DNA of 64,000 bases from Burkholderia sp. 4M9327F10 (GTDB taxonomy: Bacteria; Pseudomonadota; Gammaproteobacteria; Burkholderiales; Burkholderiaceae): NCBI RefSeq assembly GCF_005503145.1, contig NZ_SCNV01000004.1, positions 212,417-276,416 of the forward strand, given 5' to 3'. Positions 7,766-17,737 of the stretch are shown here, in pieces. Position 1 is the first letter of the stretch; each line of letters opens with the position of its first letter. The position numbers and the translations under genes are program-made. The notes beneath the pieces are model-generated. The model saw nothing but the letters and a program-made list of their open reading frames with translations. It had not been told where the DNA came from and searched no databases.

Positions 7766-8182
7766 CTACAGAGCGATGACCGCATCGCCAAGGACGCGTG
7801 GTTCGCCGTATTGATTGATGGTCCGAATTTCCAGTCTGACGCGTGGTTCACCATCCGCCTCGAATTTTTCGACCACGCGCCCGCTACAGGTAATCTGGTG
7901 ACCCAGGTGAGTGATGCCGACAAAGCGCACGCCGAACTGGCGCAATTGCCGCTGGTCAACCCAAAGCGTCAGCAGACGGCCCAGGTACGCCATTGACAGC
8001 ATGCCGTGCGCAAACACATCGGGCATGCCTGCGCGGCGCGCGAAGTCCAGGTCGATATGGACTGCGTTATGGTCGCCTGAAGCACCGGCGAAGAGGGCCA
8101 GCGTCGTGCGGTTGATCGGGGCGAGTGTCAGTTCGGGAAGTGCGTCGCCCACCTGAATGTGCGCGAAGTTCAGTCTGCTCAT
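7766..8182 (-). CDS. MaoC-like (R)-hydratase, hotdog fold
   Basis: This 138-residue single-hotdog MaoC-domain protein carries the hydratase-2 signature 'FAGASGDHNAVHIDLDFAR' with the catalytic Asp and His, followed by 'VFAHGMLSMAYLGRLL'. Proteins of this type add water to a trans-2-enoyl-CoA to give the (R)-3-hydroxyacyl-CoA. It lies 14 bases after the other MaoC gene; the two are likely to form a heteromeric hydratase, as in HadAB-type or sterol side-chain (ChsH-like) enzymes. The second member retains the full catalytic motif, so it is the probable active subunit. Confidence 0.88.
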   Translation of the reverse strand: MSRLNFAHIQVGDALPELTLAPINRTTLALFAGASGDHNAVHIDLDFARRAGMPDVFAHGMLSMAYLGRLLTLWVDQRQLRQFGVRFVGITHLGHQITCSGRVVEKFEADGEPRVRLEIRTINQYGEPRVLGDAVIAL

Positions 8183-8196
8183 AGGGGCTCTCCGGT

Positions 8197-8637
8197 TCAG
8201 CCGTTGCGGTGCACCAGCACGCTTCGCAGATCCGCCACATGCTCGCGGTTCTGGTTGGTCACACGGGTTTCGCGCACCACAAAACTGAGCGCACCCCCCT
8301 TTTTGTCGTAGATGTCGGCAACATGGCTCTCAAAGCTCAGCGTATCGCCCGCATAGGCGAGCCGGTGATACGTGAACGATTGCTCGCCGTGCAGGATGCG
8401 CGCCACCTGGATGCCCATCTCATCGCGCCAGCTCTTGTCCGGCTGTTCGAATTCGAGCGAGAAGAGAAACGTGGGGGGCAAGGGCAGGGCGGGGTGGCCT
8501 GCGTCGCGTGCTGCCGCTTCGTCGAAATAGACCGGATTGGTTTCGGCCGTTGCCTTCGCAAAGAAGCGTAACTGTCCCGCCTCGGCTTTGGCGTGAAACG
8601 GTGGCAGCTTCTTGCCGATGAATTTCTTGTCGATCAT
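8197..8637 (-). CDS. MaoC N-terminal-type dehydratase (FAS1-like hotdog)
   Basis: This 146-residue hotdog protein resembles the MaoC_dehydrat_N/HadA group: 'FFAKATAETNPVYFDEAAAR', 'PLPPTFLFSLEFEQPD', 'GEQSFTYHRLAYAGDTL'. It has a strong GGAGGG ribosome site six bases before the ATG. Such proteins commonly pair with a catalytic MaoC partner, which is encoded 14 bases downstream. Together they would hydrate enoyl-CoA in the beta-oxidation cassette. The Asp-x4-His catalytic motif is not obvious here, so it may be the substrate-binding, non-catalytic half of a heteromeric enzyme (inference). Confidence 0.86.
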   Translation of the reverse strand: MIDKKFIGKKLPPFHAKAEAGQLRFFAKATAETNPVYFDEAAARDAGHPALPLPPTFLFSLEFEQPDKSWRDEMGIQVARILHGEQSFTYHRLAYAGDTLSFESHVADIYDKKGGALSFVVRETRVTNQNREHVADLRSVLVHRNG

Positions 8638-8650
8638 CTCAAACCCTCCG

Positions 8651-9853
8651 TCAGAGCGTGGCGCGTTGCGCTGCCTTGTACACGGTCACGACACAAGCGC
8701 CTCCGAGACCAACGTTGTGCGCGAGCGCCACTTTTGCGCCTTCCACCTGGCGCTGTTCCGCCGTGCCGCGCAACTGCCGGGTCATCTCATAACATTGAGC
8801 GAGACCGGTCGCGCCGAGCGGATGACCTTTGGATAGCAAGCCGCCCGATGGATTGACCACCCACTTGCCACCGTACGTGTTATGTCCGTCCTGGACGAGC
8901 CGTTCGCCTTCGCCTTCGCCGCACAGGCCAAGCCCTTCGTAGGTCAGCAACTCGTTTTGTGCGAAGCAGTCGTGCAACTCGATGACGTCGATATCTTCGG
9001 GGCCCACGCCTGCCTGCTCATAGGCGAATTTCGCAGCCGAGCGCGTCATGTCGAAGCCGACTACGCGGATCATGTCTTTTGTGTCGTAGGTGCTGGGCTG
9101 ATCGGTGGTCAATGCCTGGCCGGCGATCAGCACGTCGGTGCGCAGGCCGTGCTTGCGGGCGAACGCTTCCGACACGACAACGGCCGCCGCCGCGCCGCAG
9201 GTCGGCGGGCAGGCCATCAGACGGGTCAGCACGCCGTCCCACAGCATCGGTGCGGCCATCACGTCGTCTGTCGAGACAACGTTGCGGAACACAGCAAGCG
9301 GGTTGTGCGCAGCATGCCGGCTCGCCTTGGCGCGAATCTTCGCGAACGTCTCGAGCTTCGTGCCGTATTTCTTCATATGCGCCATTCCCGCGCCGGCGAA
9401 CTGGCGAATCGCGTTGCTCAAGCCTTCAGGACGCCCGACCAGTTCGTCTGTCATGTCGAGCGCACGTTCGAGAGCGCTGGCGCGGTCCGTCCACACTGAC
9501 CTCAGCGCACCCGGTCCCATGAATTCGAAGCCCACCGCGAGCGCGCAGTCCACCGCGCCGCTTTGCACAGCCTGGCGCGCCAGAAACAGGGCCGACGAAC
9601 CCGTCGCGCAGTTGTTATTGACGTTGATAACCGGAATGCCGGTCATTCCAACGCGATACAGCGCTTTCTGGCCGCACGTCGAATCGCCATACACATAGCC
9701 GGCGTAAGCCTGCTGCACGTCGGCATAGTCGACCCCCGCATCGGCGAGCGCCTCGCGCACCGCGCTCGCACCCATTACGTCATAGGGCTCGCTAGTGCCA
9801 GGTTTCCTGAACGCAATCATGCCGACACCGGCGACGAAGACCTTGCGACTCAT
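8651..9853 (-). CDS. SCP-x-type thiolase / lipid-transfer thiolase
   Basis: This 400-residue thiolase belongs to the 'lipid-transfer protein' (SCP-x) branch. It has the nucleophilic Cys in 'NNNCATGSSAL' (about residue 82), the 'CFAQNELLTYEGLG' region with an acid and His-Asp ('ELHDCF'), and the C-terminal 'GGLLSKGHPLGATGLAQ' and 'NVGLGGACVV'. SCP-x thiolases prefer bulky or branched 3-ketoacyl-CoAs such as sterol side chains and often work with MaoC proteins, which is exactly the neighbourhood seen. Start chosen at the ATG preceded by AAGGAGC. It lies 13 bases before the MaoC gene and 32 after the acyl-CoA dehydrogenase. Confidence 0.9.
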   Translation of the reverse strand: MSRKVFVAGVGMIAFRKPGTSEPYDVMGASAVREALADAGVDYADVQQAYAGYVYGDSTCGQKALYRVGMTGIPVINVNNNCATGSSALFLARQAVQSGAVDCALAVGFEFMGPGALRSVWTDRASALERALDMTDELVGRPEGLSNAIRQFAGAGMAHMKKYGTKLETFAKIRAKASRHAAHNPLAVFRNVVSTDDVMAAPMLWDGVLTRLMACPPTCGAAAAVVVSEAFARKHGLRTDVLIAGQALTTDQPSTYDTKDMIRVVGFDMTRSAAKFAYEQAGVGPEDIDVIELHDCFAQNELLTYEGLGLCGEGEGERLVQDGHNTYGGKWVVNPSGGLLSKGHPLGATGLAQCYEMTRQLRGTAEQRQVEGAKVALAHNVGLGGACVVTVYKAAQRATL

Positions 9854-9885
9854 GATGTTGCTCCTTCCTGATAGATAGTCGGATT

Positions 9886-11025
9886 TCACAACTTGCGGGA
9901 AATGAGGTCGCGCATGACCTCGCTGGTGCCGCCGTAGATACGCGTGACGCGTGCATCCGCGAAGGCGCGAGCCACTGGATATTCGAGCATGTAGCCGTAG
10001 CCGCCGTGTAGCTGCACCATCTCGTCGAGCGCCTTGCCGAGCGTCTCAGTCGCGAACAGCTTGGCAATCGCGGCTTCTTCCAGTGTGAGGCGCCGGCGCA
10101 CGTGCTCGGACAGATAATGGTCGACCATCAAACGCACCGCGATCGTCTGCGCCTTGATGTCGGCGAGCTTGAATTTGGTGTTCTGGAAGTCCCACACGGT
10201 CTGGTTGAATGCCTGGCGCTCCTTCACGTAATTGATCGTGTGTTCGAGACAGGCTTCGAGCTTGGCGGCGGCCCCGAGCGCAATCGACAGGCGCTCCTGC
10301 GGCAGTTCGGCCATCAGGTAGGCAAAACCCTTGCCCTCTTCGCCGAGCAGGTTTGCGACCGGCACCCGCACGTTGTCGAAGAAGAGTTCCGCGGTGTCCT
10401 GTGCATGCTGGCCGACCTTATCGAGCTTGCGGCCGCGGCGAAAGCCCTCGCGCGTCGCTTCGACCACGATCAGGCTCACGCCACGCGAACCGGCGTTCGG
10501 ATCGGTCTTGCAGACCATGACGATCAGATCGGCGTTCAGGCCGTTGCTGATGAAGGTCTTGCTGCCATTGATCACGTATTCGTCGCCGTCGCGCACAGCG
10601 GTCGTGCGCACCGCCTTCAGGTCACTGCCGGTGCCCGGCTCGGTCATGCCGATGGCAAGGATGTATTCGCCGGAGCAGACCTTAGGCAGCCAGCGTTGCT
10701 TCTGCTCCTCGTTGCCGATGCGTGCGATGTACGGGGCGATGATGTCGGAGTGAACGGCGAAGCCGAGGCCGCTAATGCCGATGGCATTGATTTCTTCGTT
10801 GAGTACCGCGGCATGACCGAAGTCGCCGCCGCCTCCGCCGTATTCGGTGGGCAGGGTAAGGCACAGCAGCCCTTCGCGGCCGGCTTTCAGCCAGGTCTCG
10901 CGATCGACGCAGCCGGCTTTGTCCCACTCGGCCTGCTTCGGCGCACATTCGCGTTCGAGGAAGCGGCGCGCCGTGGTGCGGAGCATTTCATGATCGTCGC
11001 GAAAGACGGTACGGGTAATGTGCAT
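9886..11025 (-). CDS. acyl-CoA dehydrogenase
   Basis: This 379-residue flavoprotein of the acyl-CoA dehydrogenase family catalyses alpha,beta-desaturation of an acyl-CoA and passes electrons to ETF. Signatures are 'AIGMTEPGTGSDLKAV' (first ACAD motif), 'NGSKTFISNG', and the C-terminal 'QLHGGYGYMLEYPVARAFADAR', in which 'MLEY' contains the likely catalytic Glu. 'RIYGGTSEVMRD' closes the FAD-site motif. A start 14 codons inside the longest frame was chosen, with AGGAC upstream. Electron acceptors EtfB/EtfA are encoded about 22 kb away in the same accessory block. Confidence 0.92.
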   Translation of the reverse strand: MHITRTVFRDDHEMLRTTARRFLERECAPKQAEWDKAGCVDRETWLKAGREGLLCLTLPTEYGGGGGDFGHAAVLNEEINAIGISGLGFAVHSDIIAPYIARIGNEEQKQRWLPKVCSGEYILAIGMTEPGTGSDLKAVRTTAVRDGDEYVINGSKTFISNGLNADLIVMVCKTDPNAGSRGVSLIVVEATREGFRRGRKLDKVGQHAQDTAELFFDNVRVPVANLLGEEGKGFAYLMAELPQERLSIALGAAAKLEACLEHTINYVKERQAFNQTVWDFQNTKFKLADIKAQTIAVRLMVDHYLSEHVRRRLTLEEAAIAKLFATETLGKALDEMVQLHGGYGYMLEYPVARAFADARVTRIYGGTSEVMRDLISRKL

Positions 11026-11070
11026 TGCGATTGTCCTGGGTATGAATGGGGCTTCAGTCCCGACCACGGT

Positions 11071-12951
11071 TCATCGTGCGCAGGCGATATGCGCCGCAGG
11101 TTCGGGCTGGTACAACTCATCGATCAGATGTGCGCGCCGCGCTCGGGTGACGGCCTGGTTCACGTAGCCTTTGTCGGCGATCTCGTTGGCGTCGATGGAT
11201 GGCGGCTCGGCCATCAGCATCAGGCGTTCGACTGCGACGCTCGCGCCTGCGGCTTGCTGGGCGCGCAGACGTGCGCCCAGCGCGGCAACGACGAGCGGAT
11301 GCCGCACCAGCTCTGCCGCCGTGAGGCCCGCGAGCCCGGGCGCGAGGCGCTGGCAGGCGGCCACGTTGGGCCACGCGAGCGCGGCGAGATAGCCGCGGTC
11401 GTGGCCGCAGATCACCGCGTCGCTGATAAGCGGGGCGCATTGCTCGACCAGTGCGAGACGTACCGCCCCGGTCCGCACCCAGGTGCCGTTGGTCAGCTTG
11501 AAATCCTCGACTACGCGGCCGGCGAAAAGCATGCCTTTCGCGGGGTCCTGCGGATCGGCAAGGCGCACCGCGTCACCCAGGCAGAAATAGCCTTCTTTGT
11601 CGAATGCGGCGGTCGTGAGCTCAGGATGCTTGATATAGCCGGCAAAGATGTGGGCGCCGCGCATGCGGATCTCGTAGCGTCCGTCGTCGCCCTCGGCGGG
11701 AACCAGCTTGACTTCTGCGCCCGGCACCGGTGTGCCGAGGTTGCCGAGATGGTCGCCGGCGCGCCCGCAGTAGGTGCCCATTCCCGTCGTTTCGGTGCAG
11801 GCGAGGCCTGTACAGAAGGCGATGCGCTCGCCAACGGTTTGTTGGGCCACGTTCTGGATGCGTTGCCAGATATCGCGAGGCATGCTCGCGCCGCCGTAGC
11901 CGAAGAAGCGTGCATTCGAAAAGAGATTGCGCGCAAGCACCGGGTCGCGTTCGAGTTCGCCTGCGAGTATGGCCCATGCCGACGGCACGCTGGTGAAGAC
12001 AGTGGGCGCGACTTCACGCAGGTTGCGCACGGTGCGTTCGATCTGGCCGGGCACCGGCCGGCCATCGTCGATGTAGTGCGTCGCGCCGAACTGTACCGAG
12101 CGCCCGAGGTTCAGCACGCCACCGAGACCGTGATGCCACGGCAGCCAGTCCAGAAACACAGGCTGAGGGTCTTCAAGCCAGCCGAGGTTGTCCGCGTAAT
12201 AGGAGGCGACCGCCTGGAAGTTCCCATAGGTGAGGCTGACCCCTTTGGGCAAGCCGGTCGAGCCGGAGGTGAAGAGTGCCCGCACCGTGTCTGCCTCGCG
12301 GCGTGCCGCGTGCGCCGATGCAGTCGCAGCGCGCCTCTCTGGCGTCAGAACGGTTTCTGCCAGGCTACGCCATGCCACGTGGCCAGCGGCTGCCCCGTGC
12401 ACCGCAATGATGGGCGCATCGCGAAGGCCAAGCGCGGCAAGGGCGCGCTCAAAGGCTGCGGTTGTCTGGACGAAGACAGCAGCCGGCGGTACCAGTTCAC
12501 GCACGCCTTTGAGGCGGAGGAGGTCTTTGCTCAGCAGGGAATAAGCGGGCGAAACCGGGGCGGTGGGAATCCCGACATACTCCGCCGCCAGTAACAGCAC
12601 AGCCTGTTCGATGGAGTTGCCCGAGAGCAGCATGAGTGGCTGGTTCGGGCCCAGACCTAGCTCGAGCAAGCCCGCGGCAACGGACTGCACCTGCTGCCAT
12701 AGCGCGGCCCATGTGAGCGAACGCCACGCGCCCTGTGCGTCACGCTCGCGGAACGCGAAAGTTTCGCCACGGCGTTCCGCCCAGATGGGGATGAAATCAG
12801 CAAAGCTCTGCTGGCTGATCGCGGGGGGCGGTTTGGCGGAGCGCAGAATCACCGAGCCGTCGGCGCGCCTTTCGACGAGCGTAGCCGGCTCCGGAAACCG
12901 CACTGGACGATACGGTGCGGCGGTAGGTTCACTCGTGGTGAGCGAAGTCAT
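11071..12951 (-). CDS. feruloyl-CoA synthase-like acyl/aryl-CoA ligase
   Basis: This 626-residue ANL-superfamily ligase activates a carboxylic acid through acyl-adenylate to the CoA thioester. The AMP-binding P-loop 'LFTSGSTGLPKGVS' is at residues 227-239, the core motif is 'CTETTGMG', and the hinge region reads 'GRVVEDFKLTNGTWVRTG', which is characteristic of feruloyl-CoA synthases rather than fatty acyl-CoA ligases. The start with AGGAG upstream was chosen; a longer frame adds 36 non-homologous residues. It is the first gene of the minus-strand acyl-CoA operon. The acid could be aromatic, aryl-alkanoic or branched; the sequence does not decide. Confidence 0.88.
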   Translation of the reverse strand: MTSLTTSEPTAAPYRPVRFPEPATLVERRADGSVILRSAKPPPAISQQSFADFIPIWAERRGETFAFRERDAQGAWRSLTWAALWQQVQSVAAGLLELGLGPNQPLMLLSGNSIEQAVLLLAAEYVGIPTAPVSPAYSLLSKDLLRLKGVRELVPPAAVFVQTTAAFERALAALGLRDAPIIAVHGAAAGHVAWRSLAETVLTPERRAATASAHAARREADTVRALFTSGSTGLPKGVSLTYGNFQAVASYYADNLGWLEDPQPVFLDWLPWHHGLGGVLNLGRSVQFGATHYIDDGRPVPGQIERTVRNLREVAPTVFTSVPSAWAILAGELERDPVLARNLFSNARFFGYGGASMPRDIWQRIQNVAQQTVGERIAFCTGLACTETTGMGTYCGRAGDHLGNLGTPVPGAEVKLVPAEGDDGRYEIRMRGAHIFAGYIKHPELTTAAFDKEGYFCLGDAVRLADPQDPAKGMLFAGRVVEDFKLTNGTWVRTGAVRLALVEQCAPLISDAVICGHDRGYLAALAWPNVAACQRLAPGLAGLTAAELVRHPLVVAALGARLRAQQAAGASVAVERLMLMAEPPSIDANEIADKGYVNQAVTRARRAHLIDELYQPEPAAHIACAR

Positions 12952-13099
12952 TGCGCTGTGTCTCCTGGGCTTTGGTGAGCGCGATGCCGCGCAGCCGCGT
13001 CTGGTTTTGTGGGCGTGTTCGTCTGCGCAAAAGGAACCGCGCCCAGACGGACTCGCCATACGTTGAGATCAAGAATAGTCGTTTGCCGGCGCGCCGAAA

Positions 13100-13116
13100 C
13101 CACCCAAGGTGGGTGG
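13100..13116. promoter_or_regulatory. inverted repeat upstream of the CoA-ligase operon
   Basis: CCACCC and GGGTGG form a six-base inverted repeat with a five-base spacer, about 150 bases upstream of the ligase start. The location suits an operator for the neighbouring MalT-like or LysR regulator, but no second copy was found at the porin promoter. Confidence 0.3.
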
Positions 13117-13142
13117 CGCGGGTGCGAGTAGAGTGGAAAGCG

Positions 13143-13170
13143 GCCCCGTTGCGGTTGCCGGCAACGGGGC
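13143..13170 (-). terminator. hairpin after the MalT-like regulator gene
   Basis: A perfect 10-bp stem, GCCCCGTTGC/GCAACGGGGC, with an eight-base loop lies about 37 bases beyond the stop codon of the MalT-like gene, in the direction of its transcription. There is no long T-run, so it may act as a Rho-dependent or attenuating structure between that gene and the ligase operon. Confidence 0.45.
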
Positions 13171-13206
13171 GTGCGCTGCTGTCAGCCGTGGAATCTTTCC
13201 GCAGGG

Positions 13207-16047
13207 CTAGCGATTGCCGGACGCGTCGTCCGTCGAGGTGGGAGCGCCGAGTTCGAGATCGCGCACGCGCGCCACGGCCTCGTCGCGGCTCGACACGCCG
13301 AGCTTGCCGTAGATATTTTTCAGATGCCACTTCACCGTTTCAGGCGAGATGCCGAGCGTGCGCGCGATCTTCTTGTTCGGCAGCGCCTGCGCGAGCAGCC
13401 CGACCACCCGGGCTTCGCGCTCACTGAGCGCCTCGGCGCCGGTCGCAGCGCTGCGCGGCGCAGCCTGTCCGGCGGCCGCAAGCGCATCCCCAGCGGTGCG
13501 TTGCTGGGCCGATTGAAGGCGGCTCACGTAAAAGGAGAGCACCGGATCAGGCGGTTCATTTTCCGCCACCCGGTTGATCAGGCCGAGCGCGCCCGGGGCG
13601 GCGTCGAGCAGGCTGCGTACAAGGCCGAGCTTGTGGCCGCTGCGCAGCGCCGCGAGCACGTTCAGGCGTGCTGCGTCGCCGCGGCCGCGGCGCAGGTCGG
13701 CCAGCGCGCTCTGTATGCGCAGGGTAGCGACCTGCCGCTGCCAGCCGCGCTCCTCGCAAAGCGCGATCAGCGGAGGCAGGCGCGCGGCTGCGCCTTCGAA
13801 GTCCTCATGCGCGATGCACCAGTCGATCTGCGCGTGCTTTGCCAGCATCCCGACTTCGGCGAGCGTGCTGGGCCGTGTAGCCGGAATGCGAACGCTCATC
13901 GCATCGAGCCGCGCGAGACAGGCCTCTGCCGCATCGAACTGGCCGCCGAGCAGGTGCCGGTGAACCTGCTCGGCGAGGCTGTTGGCGACGAGCCGTTGCA
14001 GACCGTGATGGGTTGCGTACTCTTCGAGACGTTCCAGGTAAGCGAATGCATCGAGCCGGTGACCTGCCAGCCAGTGGACAGAGGACAGCACCGTGAGCAC
14101 ACGCAGCACGGAGTCGGGTATGGAGACGCGCTCCAGCACGTCTACGCGATCTTCGAGGAGCTTGCGCGCGGCGTCCAGATCGTTGAATTCGTACAGCACT
14201 TCGCCAAGCAGTGCCGCGGCAAAGCACGCGGCTTCGGCTGCTGCACTGCCGCGCGGGTCGGCCTGGAACAGCACGTCGCGGCTGATGCGCTCGACCTGCA
14301 CGAATTTTCCCTCCAGCGCGTAACTGAAACCTGTCATGCAGCGTCCGTTGAGTGTGCCGCCCGAGGTGCCGACGAGCGGCGCTCCATCCATCAGGATTGC
14401 CGGCGCGTCGAGCTGAATGCGCCGGGCATGCTCGTACTCGCTGCGCCGCATGTAGATCCACGAAAGCAGGTTGTTGCGGCTGCCTATGGCGTATCCGTCC
14501 ACTCCATCCGGCGCATGCAGCAAGTCCGGCAGCACCGCCAGCGCGGCATCGGGATCGTCCCGCTGCACGGCAAGCGCCGCCTTTAACAAGGCGAGGCGAT
14601 AGTGCGACGCGCTGTCCGCATCTGGCGTTTCAGCTTCAAGACGCGTAATGCCGGCGGCACACGCGTCGAATTCGCGGGCGTACAGATGCAGGTGCAGCAT
14701 CCACAGACGAAGGGCAATGCGCGCCTGAATTTCGGCGACGGGCAGCAGGCGGATCAGGCGCACCAGCTCGCGCAGGTCACCGCGGATCTGCATGGTGCGG
14801 GCGATGCGTTCGACGAGATCGGCGGCGGCAGCCGCTTCTCCGGCGAGCAGCGCATGGCGCACCGCCTCATCGGGGTGGCCGTGATCGCGAAACCAGAGCC
14901 ATGCGGTGTGATGCACTTCGCGCTGGTGCAATTCGCTGCGCGCGCGAAATCGCTCCAGCAGCGTCTCGCGGAACAGGGGATTGAGGCGGTACCACGTTTC
15001 GCTGCCGGAACGCCCGGCGGGCGCAATGAAGAGATTTTCGCTTTCGAGCCGCACCAGTAGCGCCAGCACTTCTTCGGCCCGCTGCGCATCGCCGACGAGC
15101 GCCACGCACAGAGGCGCGCACACGCGCGCGCAGGTCGCCATGCGGATCAACAGTTCGACTTCGGACGGCGAGAGGCGTGACAGCACCTCGCGCTCAAAAT
15201 ATTCGGCGAAGGCGCGCGCGTCCTGCAGGTAGATTTGCGTGTGCGCCAGCGACTCGGCAGGCGTGCTCCCGGCGACGCCCGGCTTGCGCCGTTTCAGGCG
15301 CATCGCAAACAGTTGCAGACCCGCGACCCAGCCGTCGGTCATCTCATGCATCTGGCGGGCGTCGCGTGCGCTGATGCTGCCAAGCTGGGCCTTGAGGAAC
15401 GCTTCCGATTCGGCTGCGGTAAAACGCAAATCGCGCATGTCGAGTTCAAGTACGAGCCCCTGGTCACGCAGCCGGCCGAGCGACAGCGGCATGGCCGCGC
15501 GCGACACCAGTGCGATGTGCAGGTTGGCCGGCGCGTAGTCAAGCAGCCACTGCAGCGCCTCATGGCAACGCGCGTTGCTGATGTGATGCAGATCGTCGAG
15601 TACCAGCACGATGTCGGCACCATGGCTGGCAATGCCGCGTACCAGCGCGATTACCGTACGTTCGACGACTTCGTCGTCTGTGCCGCGGCCGCCAAGCAGC
15701 GCGGCTTCCTGGCAGATTGCCGGCGCCACCTGCGCGAGACTGGCGATCACATGGTCAAGACAGAGCGTGAGGTCGTTGTCGTCTGGCGCCAGCGTCAGCC
15801 ACGCTATCTCAAAACCGAGCGGCAGCAATGCTTCGCGCCATGCTGCGAGTGTGGAGGTCTTGCCGCAGCCAGCCGGCCCCTGCATGACGATGCAACGCTT
15901 GCGCCGCGCCTCCAGTAGCTGGGTCAGCAGGCGCTCGCGCGCAACGATGCGGGTTGCGCTGCGCGGCGGGTTCAGTCTGGACTCCGCTTTACCGGGAGCG
16001 TCCTGCTGCGGCTGGCCTGCGTCGACGGAAAGGATCTTTTGCGGCAT
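13207..16047 (-). CDS. MalT-like LuxR-family ATP-dependent regulator
   Basis: This 946-residue regulator has the MalT/STAND architecture: an N-terminal P-loop NTPase domain with Walker A 'GPAGCGKTS' (about residues 57-65) and Walker B 'IVLVLDDLH' (about 146-154), a long helical (TPR-like) sensor region, and a C-terminal LuxR HTH '[20 protein letters not shown]' continuing to '[18 protein letters not shown]' (about 878-925). In MalT, ATP and a small ligand drive oligomerisation and activation of target promoters. It lies between the ligase operon and the divergent porin gene, so it may activate either or both. The ligand is unknown. Confidence 0.93.
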   Translation of the reverse strand: MPQKILSVDAGQPQQDAPGKAESRLNPPRSATRIVARERLLTQLLEARRKRCIVMQGPAGCGKTSTLAAWREALLPLGFEIAWLTLAPDDNDLTLCLDHVIASLAQVAPAICQEAALLGGRGTDDEVVERTVIALVRGIASHGADIVLVLDDLHHISNARCHEALQWLLDYAPANLHIALVSRAAMPLSLGRLRDQGLVLELDMRDLRFTAAESEAFLKAQLGSISARDARQMHEMTDGWVAGLQLFAMRLKRRKPGVAGSTPAESLAHTQIYLQDARAFAEYFEREVLSRLSPSEVELLIRMATCARVCAPLCVALVGDAQRAEEVLALLVRLESENLFIAPAGRSGSETWYRLNPLFRETLLERFRARSELHQREVHHTAWLWFRDHGHPDEAVRHALLAGEAAAAADLVERIARTMQIRGDLRELVRLIRLLPVAEIQARIALRLWMLHLHLYAREFDACAAGITRLEAETPDADSASHYRLALLKAALAVQRDDPDAALAVLPDLLHAPDGVDGYAIGSRNNLLSWIYMRRSEYEHARRIQLDAPAILMDGAPLVGTSGGTLNGRCMTGFSYALEGKFVQVERISRDVLFQADPRGSAAAEAACFAAALLGEVLYEFNDLDAARKLLEDRVDVLERVSIPDSVLRVLTVLSSVHWLAGHRLDAFAYLERLEEYATHHGLQRLVANSLAEQVHRHLLGGQFDAAEACLARLDAMSVRIPATRPSTLAEVGMLAKHAQIDWCIAHEDFEGAAARLPPLIALCEERGWQRQVATLRIQSALADLRRGRGDAARLNVLAALRSGHKLGLVRSLLDAAPGALGLINRVAENEPPDPVLSFYVSRLQSAQQRTAGDALAAAGQAAPRSAATGAEALSEREARVVGLLAQALPNKKIARTLGISPETVKWHLKNIYGKLGVSSRDEAVARVRDLELGAPTSTDDASGNR

Positions 16048-16477
16048 GGTGACTTGCGCCTTACGCCAATGACGCTGCGCTGCGTGGGCAGCGTCCGTGA
16101 TGATCGATCCATTTTAACCGGCACGATACCCTTCCCGGAGTCAGTGCGATTCCCGATCAGCGGTTATCGCGCTCGCACAGGCAAATGCCTGTCAGACCGC
16201 ACGAGGCAGACGGCACGAGCGCCTTCGTGCCAGGCGCGGCCCCCGCCGCACCGCATGTGCAGCCCCTCGACGCGGTGCCGCACGCTGCCGCCGATCCTGC
16301 TGCGAGCGTCCGGGTATTCCCGTCCCCCCTCCGTAAGGGTAGGTGAGCGGCAATCCCCTCCCTGCAATATGGCCATGCAACGCAACCATTTCAAAGTGCG
16401 AGTTGCGAGGCCCGCGTCTGTCCGAACTTGCGCCACCGCGGTCCGTGGGATCAGCAAAACATAAACAGGAGACATGC
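16048..16477. other. divergent regulatory region between MalT-like gene and porin
   Basis: 430 bases separate the two divergent starts. I see no gene here. The region should carry promoters for both. No clear -10/-35 pair or repeat stood out to me apart from the AGGAG ribosome site just before the porin start. Confidence 0.4.
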
Positions 16478-17641
16478 ATGCGGTTGATCTGTAAGGGTAT
16501 CTGCGGAACTAGCTTGATTCTTGCCGCTGGCGGGGCCGCTGCACAGTCGAGCGTGACGCTATACGGCGTAGCCGACACGTTCGTCCAATATCTCCATAAT
16601 GGTGGAAATCATTCGTTTTCCGAAAGAAGCGGTGGTTCGACAGGTTCGCAGTTTGGTCTGAAGGGAAATGAGGATCTGGGGAATGGGCTCAAAGCGGTGT
16701 TCGATGTCGAGAGCGGCTTTAACGTCAACAACGGCACGTTATTCGCGGACACCACAACACTGTTCTACCGCCAGTCCTGGGTTGGCCTGAAAGACGATAC
16801 CTATGGCGCGCTGACTTTCGGGCGTCAATATCAGCCCAGTTTCTGGGCCGTGTATTTCAGCGATCCGTTCCGTGGCAACGAAGTCCTGTCACCGCTCGCG
16901 GCGGCTGACCTGGCGGGGATCACCGACAAAGCCACGCTTGCGACCCAATACATCTCCGGGCGCACCAGCAATGCGATCGTCTACACCTCGCCGGATATGC
17001 GGGGCGTGCACGTGTACGCGATGTATGCACTGCCCGCCACGGTGACGCAGCCGCTACCGGTCACAAGCGGCAATATGCTCGATCTCGCCGCCAACTACTC
17101 GGGCTATGGCTTCTACGCGGGCCTTGGCTATCAGTTCCAGCATGGTGCGAAGGAAACGGCGCCTCTCGTACCCGCCATGCCGAACCTTTTGACGACCTTC
17201 AGTCTGGTGGCCACGGAGCATTTCACGAGCGCACTCGCTTATCGCTGGGGCATCGTGAACTTCCAGTTCAACTATACGTATAACAAGCCGAACGATGTAC
17301 CGGCTGATGCAGTGGTCGCGATCACGCCCGCTACCAAGGTGCCGCTGTCGACGTTCGTACACGCGTTCAGCATCATGCAACTGGGAGCGACGATTCAGGC
17401 AACGGCTGTGGATACCGTGGAGATCGCCGCGATCGAACGTGATGTACGTGGTGTCCACGACAACACGCCGGGTGTCCAGGTGGGCGTCGATCACAACATC
17501 TCGAAGCGCACCAGCTTTTACATGCGCGCGGGCTACTTCAAGAACAACGGCAGCGCCACCATGAGCTGGCCGGGCGTGACGGGTGTAACGGCCGGCTCGA
17601 AACAGGTGCTTGCGGTGCTCGGGATGACGCATCGCTTCTAG
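16478..17641 (+). CDS. Gram-negative porin (Burkholderia OmpC-like)
   Basis: This 387-residue outer-membrane trimeric porin has a cleavable signal peptide (about residues 1-22, ending 'GAAAQ') followed by the typical first strand 'SSVTLYGVADTFVQYL'. Other porin hallmarks are 'SQFGLKGNEDLGNGLKAVF' and 'YRQSWVGLKDDTYGALTFG', and the C-terminus is Phe ('GMTHRF'), as required for BAM insertion. The start has AGGAG upstream. It probably admits small hydrophilic or anionic molecules; in Burkholderia such porin genes are often linked to catabolic clusters. Divergent from the MalT-like regulator. Confidence 0.93.
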   Translation: MRLICKGICGTSLILAAGGAAAQSSVTLYGVADTFVQYLHNGGNHSFSERSGGSTGSQFGLKGNEDLGNGLKAVFDVESGFNVNNGTLFADTTTLFYRQSWVGLKDDTYGALTFGRQYQPSFWAVYFSDPFRGNEVLSPLAAADLAGITDKATLATQYISGRTSNAIVYTSPDMRGVHVYAMYALPATVTQPLPVTSGNMLDLAANYSGYGFYAGLGYQFQHGAKETAPLVPAMPNLLTTFSLVATEHFTSALAYRWGIVNFQFNYTYNKPNDVPADAVVAITPATKVPLSTFVHAFSIMQLGATIQATAVDTVEIAAIERDVRGVHDNTPGVQVGVDHNISKRTSFYMRAGYFKNNGSATMSWPGVTGVTAGSKQVLAVLGMTHRF

Positions 17642-17737
17642 AGCGCATTGTTTCGCGATCCAGTTGGGCGGTTCAAGCTGGCGTCGCGGTGCCGGCAAGC
17701 CGTTTCATGGCAAAAATTACTATGGGTGGATGATCGA

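Noticed and set aside
10102..12594. Long plus-strand open frame (830 codons) across the dehydrogenase and ligase genes
   Set aside because: It is antisense to two well-recognised enzymes, has an Arg/Gly/His-rich composition typical of GC-rich shadow frames, and shows no family motif.
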